Positions 8,323 through 16,901 of a stretch of 64,000 bases of DNA are shown here, piece by piece. Under the pieces are notes generated by a model. The model saw only the letters and a program-made list of their open reading frames with translations, searched no databases and was not told the DNA's origin. Position 1 is the first letter of the stretch. Every line of letters begins with the position of its first letter. The stretch is taken from NCBI GenBank assembly GCA_900543395.1, contig UQQT01000001.1:1-64000 (forward strand), in the 5' to 3' direction. This stretch comes from an uncultured Oscillospiraceae bacterium. GTDB taxonomy: Bacteria > Bacillota > Clostridia > Oscillospirales > Acutalibacteraceae. The position numbers and the translations under genes were made by a program.

Positions 8323-10114
8323 ATCCGTTAAGCGCATGAAAAAACAGAATCTTCTCGGCGGCGCGATGTGGCTCGTTCTGTCGATGGTAATAGTCAAGGT
8401 CATAGGCGCGGTTTACAAAATTCCGCTGACGAGTATTTTAGGTCCCGTCGGCAAAAGCTACTATTCCACGGCTTACAATCTTTTTATCCCCGTTTACTCC
8501 ATAGCGCTGGCAGGTCTGCCCGTTGCTATTTCGAAAACAGTATCGCACTACGTCGCGCTCGAAAGGTTCCGCGACGTAAGAAACGTATTGAAAGCGTCAA
8601 AGCGTGTGTTCCTCGTTACCGGAATAATCGGCACCGCCGTAATTCTTGCGATGGCGTACCCGTACGTTCTCTCGATTAATAATTTTAACGCCGTTTATGC
8701 GATAATCATTATCGCGCCGTCTGTGTTCTTCTGCTGTCTTATGTCGGCGTACAGGGGCTATTACAACGGGCTTAAAAACATGATTCCGACAGCTACGAGC
8801 GAGGTTTTGGAGGCTCTCGGCAAGCTTGTGTTCGGTCTTGCGTTTTCAAAGCTTATAATCGCCGCCGCGTTACAGAACGCAGTCCCCGGAGGCACGGTAT
8901 TCGGACTTCTGGTAACGGAGGCAACGACGCACGAGGAGATAATGAGCGCAATCTACCCGTTCGCCGCCGCGGGCGGTATCGGGGGCGTTACGGTAGGCAC
9001 CGTTATGTCGACGCTTTTCTTAATGCTCAGACATAAATTAAGGGGCGACAGCATTACTCATTCCGAGCTTGAAAAATCGCCCGAGCCGTCGAGCGTTAAA
9101 GCGATTGCCAAGGAGCTTCTTGTCATAGCCGTTCCGATCGTTGCGAGCACTCTTATATTTAATTTAATTAATATAATAGATTCATGGTCAATTCAGAACA
9201 GGCTCGCATATCTTATCGCAGAGCACGGGGACGTTATTCAGTCGATGTACTCCTCGTCCCTTGCTAATACCGTCCGCGACGACTGGAAAAACTACCTCTA
9301 CGGCGCGTACGAAACGGCGGTCGACTTTAAGAATATGATTCCGACGCTTACCCTTACGCTCGGAGTCAGCGCGATTCCCGTTCTGTCCGAAGCGTGGACT
9401 CTTAAAAGAAAGCATGAGATAAAATCGTCTATCGAGTCGGTTATAAGAGTCTGCATGATGATAGCTCTGCCGGCAGGCTTCGGCATGGCGGTTCTTTCGA
9501 AGCAGATTTTGGGTATTCTCTATTTTTCGTCGCCCGAAACGCTCTCCGCCGTTCCCATTTCGTCAAAGGTCATGTTCTGGTACGGAATTACGATATGCTT
9601 CATGGCTGTTTCCCAGCCCCTTACCTACATGCTCCAGGCGATAGGCAAGACGAAAATCACGGTTATTTCCGTCGCAGTCGGCGCGGTGCTTAAAGTTATA
9701 CTGAACTTCGCGTTTATCTCGATTCCCGAAATAAATATTTACGGAGCGGTTATAGGCACAGTCGCATGCTATCTTGTAACATGCGTTATAAACCTCGTCG
9801 CGCTTATTAAATACTGCGACGTTAAAATCAGCTTTGTCTCGACGTTTATTAAACCTCTTATATGCTCGCTCATGTGCGCCGCCGCGGCGTGGTCGGGCGC
9901 GGGACTTTTAGAGAGAGTTCTCTCCTCTCATTTTGCGTCCGAGGGGCTGATGTCCGCCTCTAACATTTCTGCGGTTATCGCTATCGTTATCGCGGTCGTT
10001 GTCTATGTGCTTGCGCTCCTTTTCTCGCGTTCCGTATCCGAGGAGGACATAAAGATGATGCCTAAGGGTGAAAAAATTTGTAAAGTACTTGCAAAATTTA
10101 ATTTTATAGGTTAA
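8315..10114 (+). CDS. SpoVB/MurJ-type polysaccharide or lipid flippase
   Basis: A 599-residue polytopic membrane protein of the MVF/polysaccharide-transporter superfamily, with about 14 hydrophobic segments and an early GPVGKSYYSTAYN loop typical of the stage V sporulation protein B group. Members move lipid-linked cell-wall or cortex precursors across the membrane. The GTG start overlaps hemZ by 8 bp, indicating translational coupling. There is a longer-than-usual extracytoplasmic region around residues 285-330 (AEHGDVIQSMY ... YGAYETA). Substrate assignment (lipid II or another glycolipid) is not possible from sequence. Confidence 0.85.
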   Translation: MSESVKRMKKQNLLGGAMWLVLSMVIVKVIGAVYKIPLTSILGPVGKSYYSTAYNLFIPVYSIALAGLPVAISKTVSHYVALERFRDVRNVLKASKRVFLVTGIIGTAVILAMAYPYVLSINNFNAVYAIIIIAPSVFFCCLMSAYRGYYNGLKNMIPTATSEVLEALGKLVFGLAFSKLIIAAALQNAVPGGTVFGLLVTEATTHEEIMSAIYPFAAAGGIGGVTVGTVMSTLFLMLRHKLRGDSITHSELEKSPEPSSVKAIAKELLVIAVPIVASTLIFNLINIIDSWSIQNRLAYLIAEHGDVIQSMYSSSLANTVRDDWKNYLYGAYETAVDFKNMIPTLTLTLGVSAIPVLSEAWTLKRKHEIKSSIESVIRVCMMIALPAGFGMAVLSKQILGILYFSSPETLSAVPISSKVMFWYGITICFMAVSQPLTYMLQAIGKTKITVISVAVGAVLKVILNFAFISIPEINIYGAVIGTVACYLVTCVINLVALIKYCDVKISFVSTFIKPLICSLMCAAAAWSGAGLLERVLSSHFASEGLMSASNISAVIAIVIAVVVYVLALLFSRSVSEEDIKMMPKGEKICKVLAKFNFIG

Positions 10115-10142
10115 AATAATAATTCGCGGGAGTTTATAGAAT

Positions 10143-10946
10143 ATGGCTGTTGATTTTTTATTTAAAGATAAGTATAATATAAACGATCTTATCGAAATCG
10201 TGCGGATTCTGCGTGCTCCGGGCGGCTGCCCGTGGGATATAAAGCAGACCCACGCTTCGATTAAAAAGGATTTTATCGAGGAGACGTACGAGGTCGTCGA
10301 GGCTATTAACAAGGACGACAAAACGCTTCTGTGCGAGGAGCTGGGCGACGTGCTTTTGCAGGTTGCGTTTCATTCGGACATTGAGCGCGAAAACGGCACG
10401 TTTGATTTCGACGACGTTGCCGACGGTATATGCAAAAAGCTGATTATCCGTCACCCGCACGTTTTCGGCGACGTTAAGGCGGATACCGCGGACGAGGTTC
10501 TGACGAACTGGGACGAGATCAAACGCCGTACGAAGCATCAGAAATCCGTCGCGCAGTCTATCGATTCGATTCCCAGGGAGCTTCCCGCGTTAATGCGCGC
10601 GGCTAAAATTCAGTCGAGAGCCGCCAAGACGGGCTTTGACTTCGACTCGACCGATTCCGCGCTCGATAAGATAACCGAGGAGACCGCGGAGCTTAAGGAG
10701 GCTGTCGCTTCGGGCGATAAGGCGAAAATTTCGGACGAGCTCGGCGATCTGCTTTTCGCCGCCGTCAATGTCGCGAGATTTACGGGCGTTGAGGCGGAGG
10801 AGTCGCTCACCGCTTCGTCGGACAAGTTTTCCTCGCGGTTTAAGATAACCGAGGAGCTTGCAAAGCAGAAGAACATAGACATGAAATCGGCTTCAATCAA
10901 AGAGCTTGACGTTCTTTGGGACGAGGCTAAGAAATTAACCAAATAA
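10143..10946 (+). CDS. mazG: Nucleoside triphosphate pyrophosphohydrolase MazG
   Basis: A 267-residue house-cleaning enzyme that hydrolyses (d)NTPs to NMP and pyrophosphate. It has the usual tandem MazG domains: the N-terminal one with LRAPGGCPWD (residues ~20-29), EETYEVVEA and the metal-binding EELGDVLLQ; the C-terminal one with EETAELKEA and DELGDLLFA. Length matches the family. It precedes hup by 40 bp. Confidence 0.95.
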   Translation: MAVDFLFKDKYNINDLIEIVRILRAPGGCPWDIKQTHASIKKDFIEETYEVVEAINKDDKTLLCEELGDVLLQVAFHSDIERENGTFDFDDVADGICKKLIIRHPHVFGDVKADTADEVLTNWDEIKRRTKHQKSVAQSIDSIPRELPALMRAAKIQSRAAKTGFDFDSTDSALDKITEETAELKEAVASGDKAKISDELGDLLFAAVNVARFTGVEAEESLTASSDKFSSRFKITEELAKQKNIDMKSASIKELDVLWDEAKKLTK

Positions 10947-10986
10947 AGCGAAAGCTTTGGATATAAAAATTTAGGAGGATAAATCA

Positions 10987-11262
10987 ATGAATAAGTCAGA
11001 ACTTATTTCAGCTGTTGCGGCTAAAGCCGAGATTTCCAAGAAAGACGCAGAGAAGGCGGTTAACGCCGTATTCGCAGGTATTTCCGATTCTCTTGCTTCG
11101 GGCGAGGGCGTTCAGATCATCGGCTTCGGTTCATTTGAGGTACGCGACAGAGCGGCTAAAGAGTGCCGTAACCCCAGAACGGGCGAGACCGTCGCAGTTC
11201 CCGCAACAAAGGTTCCCGCATTTAAAGCAGGCTCCGCTCTTAAAAAAGCAGTTGCAAAATAA
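10987..11262 (+). CDS. hup: HU family DNA-binding protein
   Basis: A 91-residue histone-like nucleoid protein. The family signature GFGSFEVRDRAAKECRNPRT (residues ~46-65) contains the proline-tipped beta arm that bends DNA. A strong AGGAGG ribosome site precedes the ATG and a strong terminator follows, as expected for an abundant protein. mazG-hup-rqcP order is common in Clostridia. Confidence 0.97.
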   Translation: MNKSELISAVAAKAEISKKDAEKAVNAVFAGISDSLASGEGVQIIGFGSFEVRDRAAKECRNPRTGETVAVPATKVPAFKAGSALKKAVAK

Positions 11263-11281
11263 TTAAGGGATTCATCCCGAG

Positions 11282-11323
11282 AACCGGAAGAGCCGATTGA
11301 TTGCTTCTTCCGGTTTTGTTTTT
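11282..11323 (+). terminator. Intrinsic terminator after hup
   Basis: Perfect 10-bp stem AACCGGAAGA (11282-11291) with TCTTCCGGTT (11306-11315), followed by a T-rich tract. Confidence 0.85.
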
Positions 11324-11424
11324 ATCAAAAGTAAAATAACGGACTTGTTTATTTTTATTATTAATTTACAATCATTCAAGAATAGTTTAAGTTTAAAATT
11401 TAAAATAGAAAGCGGTGAATGAAA

Positions 11425-11664
11425 ATGAGACTTGACAAATATTTAAAGGTGTCAAGACTGGTAAAGCGCAGAACGGTGGCAAACGAGCTTTGCGACGCAA
11501 AGCACGTAGACGTTAACGGCAAGAGCGTACGCGCCTCTTACGACGTTAAGACAGGCGACGTTATCGAGATTCGCATGGGCTCTAATCTTACAAGGGTCAG
11601 AGTCGAGAGCATTAACGAATACGCGACTAAGGAAAATGCTTCGTCAATGTACACCGTTTTGTAA
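11425..11664 (+). CDS. rqcP: RqcP-type S4 RNA-binding protein
   Basis: A 79-residue S4-domain protein. The start at 11425 gives the family-typical MRLDKYLKVSRLVKRRT and lies 7 bp after AGCGGTG; an in-frame ATG at 11419 is too close to that site. RqcP (YabO/Hsp15-like) binds the 50S peptidyl-tRNA complex with RqcH and supports alanine tailing in ribosome quality control. The whole protein is one S4 domain (VDVNGKSVRASYDVKTGD) with a short tail. Confidence 0.9.
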   Translation: MRLDKYLKVSRLVKRRTVANELCDAKHVDVNGKSVRASYDVKTGDVIEIRMGSNLTRVRVESINEYATKENASSMYTVL

Positions 11665-11702
11665 TATACGGGGCTTAATCCCGTGCAGAGCAGGTGAAAA
11701 AT

Positions 11703-12443
11703 ATGAAGATATTATCAATCGGAAACGGACTCTCAAGATGTGCGCACAGATATCTGCCCAAAATCGCGAAGTGCGACGGCATAAGCATGATACTTGCAAA
11801 TCTCTATGCCGAGCATTGCTCTCTCGGGGATTATGCCCGTGATATAAATTCGGATAACGGGTCATATATCTTTGAGTATTACGACGAGGGTTACGTAAAG
11901 CTGAACGAAATTGAGAGCTTTACGCTTGACCGCGCTCTCGAATGGGAGGACTGGGACATTATTACGCTCCAACAGTCGGCGGCGCTCTCGGGCAGAGCCG
12001 ACAGCTATTCTCCGTATATAAACGAGCTTTGCGCTCATATCAGGAGAAAATGCCCCGGAGCAAAGGTTCTTCTGCACGAGACATGGGCGTACGACGCTCT
12101 CTATGAGGGCGGGGAATTCGGATATTATGACAGAGACTCGGTTAAGATGCAGTCTATGATTAATAACGCTTATTCCTCTGCGGCGAAAGAGTGCAAAGCC
12201 GACGGCATTATCCCTGCGGGCGAGGCTTTCGCAGTCGAACGCGAAAAATACAACGAACCTCTTACGGGCGACGGAATTCACGGAAACAGAGCCGGCGATT
12301 TCATAGCCGGAGCGGTTTGGTACTGCATTCTTACCGGTCATGATATCAGAAAGAACACGTACCGTCTGCCGTTTGTCGATAAGGAGCTGACCGTCCGTCT
12401 TAAAAACACGGCGTACGAGGTCTGCAACGGGGAGAGGATATAA
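11703..12443 (+). CDS. DUF4886 (SGNH-like) family protein
   Basis: A 246-residue protein. It opens with KILSIGNGLSRCAHRYLPKI, an SGNH-like first block in which the usual GNS nucleophile serine appears as Gly-Asn-Gly, followed by the DUF4886-typical WDIITLQQSAALSG and LLHETWAYD blocks and the late DGIHGNRAG block holding the catalytic-type histidine. Family members are proposed esterase-like or carbohydrate-linked. The ATG at 11703 with AGGTGA upstream is preferred over GTG at 11694. There is no signal peptide. Its TAA overlaps the next ATG by one base. Confidence 0.8.
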   Translation: MKILSIGNGLSRCAHRYLPKIAKCDGISMILANLYAEHCSLGDYARDINSDNGSYIFEYYDEGYVKLNEIESFTLDRALEWEDWDIITLQQSAALSGRADSYSPYINELCAHIRRKCPGAKVLLHETWAYDALYEGGEFGYYDRDSVKMQSMINNAYSSAAKECKADGIIPAGEAFAVEREKYNEPLTGDGIHGNRAGDFIAGAVWYCILTGHDIRKNTYRLPFVDKELTVRLKNTAYEVCNGERI

Positions 12444-13870
12444 TGGATTCCGATTTTTATTCTCAAAATAATAACTCCGAAAACGGCGGGTATTATTCCG
12501 AATCGAATTATAATAATCAAAATGAACCTCAGCCCGAGCGCGTCGACGCGCAGTTTCAGGGCAACGGATTTTCGTCCTTTACTCCCGAACCGCCGTCTCC
12601 GCCCGTCATTTCAAAACAGAAAAAGAACGATTCCTTGAAATTAAAAATACTGATTCCCGTTATGTGCCTTGTGTGCGCGCTTATCGGCGGAGTGTGCGGC
12701 GGACTGACTGCCGCTCATTTTAAAACCGATACGAAAACCGCCGAAACAACGCAGAGCGGAAATAAGTCGGGCGAGAATGAAAGCTCGAAAAGCATTGAAT
12801 CCCTTTATTCGAAGGATGATAATAATTCAAACTCCGTAAATTCGGGCGCAGGTACCGTTGTCAAGGGCGATTCTTCGGATTCTTCCGACGGGAGCGAAGC
12901 TGTTTTAAGTGCGAAGGAGGTTTATAAAAACTGCGTAAACTCCGTCGTTTACGTCGAAACCTCGGGAACATCGGCGGGACTTTATCAGTCGTCGGCAACC
13001 TCGTCCGGCTCGGGATTTATCGTCACCGACAGCGGATATATCGTTACGAATTATCATGTTGTCGAGGGCGGAAAAAGCTATAAGGTCACGACCTACGACA
13101 ATAAGGAATACTACGCGAAGCTTATCGGATATGAGGAGAGCAACGATATCGCCGTATTGAAAATCGAGGGCGATTCGTTCCAAAGCGTCAAATACGGCAA
13201 CTCCTCGTCCATCAGCGTAGGCGACGACGTTTACGTTATCGGCAATCCGCTCGGCGATTTGACTTATACGCTCACCTCGGGCGTCGTCAGCGCGCTCAAC
13301 AGACTTATCAAGAGTGACGACGGTTCGCTTATAAACATGTTCCAGACCGACGCCGCCGTAAACTCGGGCAACTCGGGCGGTCCCGTATTCGATTCGACGG
13401 GAAGCGTCGTCGGCATTGCGACCGCAAAATACGCATCCAGCTCGATCGAGGGACTGAGCTTCTGCATCCCGATAAACGACGTGCGCAGCATGATCGACGA
13501 TATTATTAATCAGGGCTATGTATCGGGCAAGGCTTCGCTCGGTGTTTCGGTTTACGACGCGGGTTACAGAAACTACTCGTACTTCTCGTTCTACACGTCC
13601 TCGACAGCGGGCGCGAAGGTAATGGCTGTCGGAAACGGCACCGCCGCGCAGAAAGCCGGTATCAAGGAGAACGATACGATAGTCGCAATTGACGGCTATG
13701 CGGTAGACTCGGTTTCAACGCTGAAAACGTATCTTACAGCGTTCAAGGCAGGCGATACGGTAAAAATCACCGTCAGCAGAAACGGCGCAAAATCGGATAT
13801 CACCGTCACTCTCGATGAATATACCCCGCAGTCGTCAAGAACGAATTATACGAACGTGTATGACTTATAA
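12443..13870 (+). CDS. HtrA/DegP-like membrane-anchored serine protease
   Basis: A 475-residue trypsin-like quality-control protease. Order: Asn/Gln/Pro-rich cytoplasmic N-terminus (1-65), one membrane segment (~70-92), Ser/Asp-rich linker, protease domain with all three catalytic residues visible (His in TNYHVVEGG, Asp in SNDIAVLKI, Ser in NSGNSGGPV), then one C-terminal PDZ domain (~375-460, GTAAQKAGIKENDTIVAIDG). This is the Firmicutes HtrA layout: active site outside the cell, removing misfolded exported proteins. GGGGAGAGG precedes the start. A terminator follows. Confidence 0.93.
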   Translation: MDSDFYSQNNNSENGGYYSESNYNNQNEPQPERVDAQFQGNGFSSFTPEPPSPPVISKQKKNDSLKLKILIPVMCLVCALIGGVCGGLTAAHFKTDTKTAETTQSGNKSGENESSKSIESLYSKDDNNSNSVNSGAGTVVKGDSSDSSDGSEAVLSAKEVYKNCVNSVVYVETSGTSAGLYQSSATSSGSGFIVTDSGYIVTNYHVVEGGKSYKVTTYDNKEYYAKLIGYEESNDIAVLKIEGDSFQSVKYGNSSSISVGDDVYVIGNPLGDLTYTLTSGVVSALNRLIKSDDGSLINMFQTDAAVNSGNSGGPVFDSTGSVVGIATAKYASSSIEGLSFCIPINDVRSMIDDIINQGYVSGKASLGVSVYDAGYRNYSYFSFYTSSTAGAKVMAVGNGTAAQKAGIKENDTIVAIDGYAVDSVSTLKTYLTAFKAGDTVKITVSRNGAKSDITVTLDEYTPQSSRTNYTNVYDL

Positions 13871-13895
13871 TCAAATATAAACAAATATAAATAAC

Positions 13896-13928
13896 ACGCC
13901 CGCCGTGATGTCACGGAGGGCGTTTTTA
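13896..13928 (+). terminator. Intrinsic terminator after htrA-like gene
   Basis: Stem ACGCCC-GCCGTGA / TCACGG-AGGGCGT spanning 13896-13923 followed by TTTTT; ends the left co-directional run. Confidence 0.85.
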
Positions 13929-13999
13929 TGTTAATCATGTAAACTTTTCGGCGGTATTTCGACGAATTGTTATAGCAAACAAAAAAGGAGGCGATAACC

Positions 14000-14038
14000 G
14001 TGTTAAATAAGAAAAAAGTAAGAAAGACTAAACTATGA
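14000..14038 (+). CDS. Possible 12-residue leader peptide
   Basis: GTG at 14000 lies 8 bp after AGGAGG (13986-13991) and opens a 12-codon basic frame (V-L-N-K-K-K-V-R-K-T-K-L) whose TGA overlaps the ATG at 14035. It may be a coupling leader for the decayed gene behind it, or the remnant of that gene's original start. Confidence 0.35.
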   Translation: MLNKKKVRKTKL

Positions 14039-14391
14039 ATTTTGATTTTTCATCATTGAATTCTAAAACAATGAATTCAAATTCAAACGTATACCCCGAT
14101 ATGTATTTAAACCAAAACAGCATAAACTTTAAAAAAAGGTGCTTGAAGATTTGGGATATCCTGCTTATGTACTTTTCTTACTTGCCCCGAAAACAAAAGT
14201 ATTTGCAATTAAGATGTGCAAGAGCAACGAACCAAAGGGATTTATGTTTTCGAAAACTAAATCGTAGCAAAAGGGAGTCGTAACAATATACAATAAATAT
14301 CTTCCTGAACCCATACGTGAAATAATAAAAGAGAAATGTAAACCCGGAAAAAGATTTAAAATCAGAGATTTTTGTGACACCGACGCAAAAA
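14035..14391 (+). pseudogene. Decayed small protein gene (frameshift and nonsense)
   Basis: The first 32 codons read MNFDFSS ... QNSINF. At an A7 run (14131-14137) the frame breaks; restoring one A gives KVLEDLGYPAYVLFLLAPKT, clearly coding-like, until an in-frame TAG at 14265-14267. The same frame then continues with QKGVVTIYNKYLPEPIREII and KPGKRFKIRDFCDTDAK. So one intact ~115-residue protein is visible across two lesions. The type (YPDMYLN ... VLEDLGYPAY) resembles a family of small uncharacterised Clostridia proteins, recalled from memory only. The end is uncertain because a terminator begins at 14393. Confidence 0.6.
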
Positions 14392-14418
14392 ACCCGCTGA
14401 TTATTCGGCGGGCTTTTG
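14389..14418. terminator. Bidirectional terminator between the decayed gene and GH42 gene
   Basis: Stem CCCGCTGA (14393-14400) with TCGGCGGG (14405-14412), A6 on the left and CTTTT on the right, so it can serve both converging genes. Confidence 0.75.
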
Positions 14419-14445
14419 AAATACGCTTTTTATTAAAAATGCAAC

Positions 14446-16425
14446 CTATTGCAATACCATCACTTCATACGGCTTGAGCGTAATTTCGCCCGAAACCTTT
14501 TTCCCTGTCAGGATATCGGTCATTTCGCCGTTTACCCTATATCTGCCGCCGCAGTTTGCGTACTCGGCGACGATAACGCCTTTCATATTTTCGCCCTCGC
14601 GCGGACATACCATTATATTGCCGTCGGGCGTGATGTCCGTCGGTATATTTTTAAGCGAGAGCGCGGTTTTGTATATTCTCTTAATATCGTCCGCCGACGG
14701 GAAAGTTCCGACCGCGATAACGTACCCCTCGCCGTATTTTTTCATAAATACAATGCTGTTTCCGTCGACCGCTGGGTGCGCGTCCGTAATATTTACAAGC
14801 GAATCCTCCCCTGCCGAAAAGACCTGATAGTATTTCGAGCCTTTAAATTCGGACGAATCGCACCATTCGGATTTAATAATACCCTCAAGGTCGGGAATAC
14901 CGTACAGCCATCTCTCGCCGATCATGTCCTCCAAAAATCCGAACGGTCTGTCCTTATACTTCGCGCCGTCGCGGTTTCTGACATCGCTTAACGGACCGAC
15001 GACCCACACTCCGCCCGAATAAACCCAGTTTTTAATCCTGTCGGGCAGGTCGTTTTCGTCGAGAGAAAGCATCATCGGGGATATCAGAACGTCGTAATTA
15101 TCAAGAGGTTCGGCGCAGTCCGTAACGTCCGGGCGAACGCCGAGATCGACGAGCGGACGGTAAAATGCGTCGTACAGCTCGGGCGTATAATCAAAATCCG
15201 CAAGAATTTTCTGACTCTGCCACAACAGCCAGTTAAGCGTCGAAAAATGAAACGCGACGTTCGTTTTTATTTTAGTATTATTAATAAAATCGGCTGATTT
15301 CTTCATATCCTCCGCCGTCTTTTGAACCTCGGAGAAAATATGCTGGGGTCTGCCCGACGTATCGAGTACGGAGCCGTGCATCATCTCGTGCCCCGCCCAG
15401 TGCGTGCGCCACAGCCAGTACATATTCGCCTCGCCCCCGAGCGCGATGGGAAGAAACGAATTTATATAACAGAAATTTTCGGGCTTTATCGACTGACCTA
15501 TCGCGGTGTTGCCGTTCCAGCACGTTGCAGTTTCCGTATTCCACAGCGGGTGCGGACTCAATGTACGCAGAAAGTCGAACCAGAAGCACGCGGTGTGAAT
15601 ATCCGACGGGACATTATAATGATTAAACTGTGCGACGTCGAGTCGCGAGAGCATATGTCTGTAATCCATCGCGCCGAAAGGCATTGTGTCCGTTCCGACG
15701 GGAACCGATACGTATTTATGCAGTATCTCGCTCTGCATGTGTATAAATTCGACGTGGCTTTCGTTCTGATCCGCACGCCACAGCGCACGGTGATGCGGAT
15801 TTATCCACGTGTTCACGGGCAGAGGAATATCGTCAAACGAATCGTACCACTGGCTGAACAGATTGAGATTCCACGCATTGTTTAAATTGTCGATATTATC
15901 CGAATATCTATTTTTAAGGCTGTTTTTAAAATGCTCACGGCAGTATTCGCACAGACAGCCGTCGGCGAATTCGTAAATTTCGTTGTCGCACTGCCAGCCG
16001 ATAACATACTTGTCGTCCGCAAATTCGGAAGCCATTTTTTCGACTGCCTTCGCGCTCGCACGTCTGTAATCGGGGTTGTTCGAACAGCAGTGCCGTCTGC
16101 CCCCGTGATTAAGACGAACGCCCGGCTCCGTCTCCTTTAACGAGTCGGGGTATTTTAATGTAAACCACCGCGGGGGCGTGGCTGTCGGCGTGCCGAGAAT
16201 GACGGCGATACCCGCCGAGCCGAGCTTATTTACGACATTGTGAAGCCATGTAAAGTCGTATTTGCCCTCTTCAGGCTCCATTTTGTGCCATGCAAATTCG
16301 CCGACCCTGACGGCATTTATGCCCGCTTCTTTCATTTTTAAAATATCGCCGTCGATCTCGCTTTCGTCCCAATCCTCGGGATAATAAGCTGCGCCGAGAT
16401 ACGGCGGGGTAAACAGATTGTTCAT
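14446..16425 (-). CDS. GH42 beta-galactosidase
   Basis: A 659-residue glycoside hydrolase family 42 enzyme cleaving beta-galactosides. The start at 16425 follows GGAGG directly and gives MNNLFTPPYLGAAYYPEDW, the usual family opening; upstream in-frame codons lack a ribosome site. The acid/base Glu is in WQCDNEIYEF (~residue 148), the nucleophile Glu in WNTETATCWNG (~296). The zinc-type cysteines typical of the family are present (CCSNNPDY, then CLCEYC). C-terminal trimerisation and small beta domains follow. No signal peptide, so it is cytosolic and acts on imported oligosaccharides. It has its own promoter and a leader palindrome. Confidence 0.95.
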   Translation of the reverse strand: MNNLFTPPYLGAAYYPEDWDESEIDGDILKMKEAGINAVRVGEFAWHKMEPEEGKYDFTWLHNVVNKLGSAGIAVILGTPTATPPRWFTLKYPDSLKETEPGVRLNHGGRRHCCSNNPDYRRASAKAVEKMASEFADDKYVIGWQCDNEIYEFADGCLCEYCREHFKNSLKNRYSDNIDNLNNAWNLNLFSQWYDSFDDIPLPVNTWINPHHRALWRADQNESHVEFIHMQSEILHKYVSVPVGTDTMPFGAMDYRHMLSRLDVAQFNHYNVPSDIHTACFWFDFLRTLSPHPLWNTETATCWNGNTAIGQSIKPENFCYINSFLPIALGGEANMYWLWRTHWAGHEMMHGSVLDTSGRPQHIFSEVQKTAEDMKKSADFINNTKIKTNVAFHFSTLNWLLWQSQKILADFDYTPELYDAFYRPLVDLGVRPDVTDCAEPLDNYDVLISPMMLSLDENDLPDRIKNWVYSGGVWVVGPLSDVRNRDGAKYKDRPFGFLEDMIGERWLYGIPDLEGIIKSEWCDSSEFKGSKYYQVFSAGEDSLVNITDAHPAVDGNSIVFMKKYGEGYVIAVGTFPSADDIKRIYKTALSLKNIPTDITPDGNIMVCPREGENMKGVIVAEYANCGGRYRVNGEMTDILTGKKVSGEITLKPYEVMVLQ

Positions 16426-16438
16426 AAAAACCTCCGGG

Positions 16439-16479
16439 AAACAATAATTTATTGCGTACATCGCGGTAAATTATTGTTT
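16439..16479. promoter_or_regulatory. 13-bp perfect inverted repeat in the GH42 leader
   Basis: AAACAATAATTTA (16439-16451) and TAAATTATTGTTT (16467-16479) with a 15-nt spacer, directly downstream of the -10 box and covering the expected start of transcription. It may act as a repressor site or a leader hairpin; it is also a copy of the dispersed CAATAATTT palindrome. Confidence 0.5.
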
Positions 16480-16508
16480 ATTTTATCATATTCACCAACC
16501 AAAATCAA
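16480..16508 (-). promoter_or_regulatory. Promoter of the GH42 gene
   Basis: On the minus strand TTGATT (16508-16503), 17-bp spacer, TAAAAT (16485-16480). Confidence 0.6.
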
Positions 16509-16531
16509 TTAAATAAAATACGTTGCAAATA

Positions 16532-16560
16532 TTGACATTTTATAACTATGTTGATAAAGT
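16532..16560 (+). promoter_or_regulatory. Promoter-like site facing the secreted-protein relic
   Basis: TTGACA (16532-16537), 17-bp spacer, TAAAGT (16555-16560), reading rightwards, divergent from the GH42 promoter. Confidence 0.45.
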
Positions 16561-16618
16561 TCTGTAGGTCATTAAATGATATTTATAAAGTTATTCAACT
16601 TTTTTTATTATTTATTGA

Positions 16619-16900
16619 TTGTCTATTTTTGGAGAAATTAAAAATAAAAGCAAAGCGTATTTTATCTTTTTTATTATCATTAACCATTTGTTTTTCCGTT
16701 TTTCCGGACTAAGTATTTCGGCTTCTGCGTCATCAAAACCGAATGATATATTCGATTCATATTATGATGATTCTTCAAAAATACTGACGGTAGACGTAAT
16801 ACCTGACAATTCAGTTGCCTGAATATTTACAGCATTGTTCTTTCAGCTGACAATTCGAACAGTCTTTGCATAAAAACGAGTTCATATCAAAAAATAATGA
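16619..16900 (+). pseudogene. Relic of a secreted protein N-terminus
   Basis: A 67-codon frame opens with a basic then hydrophobic stretch (KAYFIFFIIINHLFF) and a Ser-Ala-rich segment like a signal peptide, then SYYDDSSKILTVDVIPDNSV. That last part resembles the YNPDSNILDVKV start of the secreted protein at 47771, a cohesin-like strand. It stops at 16820; one frame over, NIYSIVLSADNSNSLCIK continues the theme before stopping. This fits a truncated, frameshifted copy of such a gene. No ATG or ribosome site is evident. Confidence 0.35.
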
Positions 16901-16901
16901 T

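Noticed and set aside
14128..14141. Programmed -1 frameshift at TTT-AAA-AAA-AGG in the decayed small gene
   Set aside because: A -1 shift would join the frames, but the downstream frame has an in-frame TAG followed by more coding-like sequence, so simple decay (or a homopolymer error) fits better.
15322..15885. 187-codon + strand frame inside the GH42 gene
   Set aside because: Shadow of a conserved catalytic domain; Arg/Val-rich composition without a start signal.
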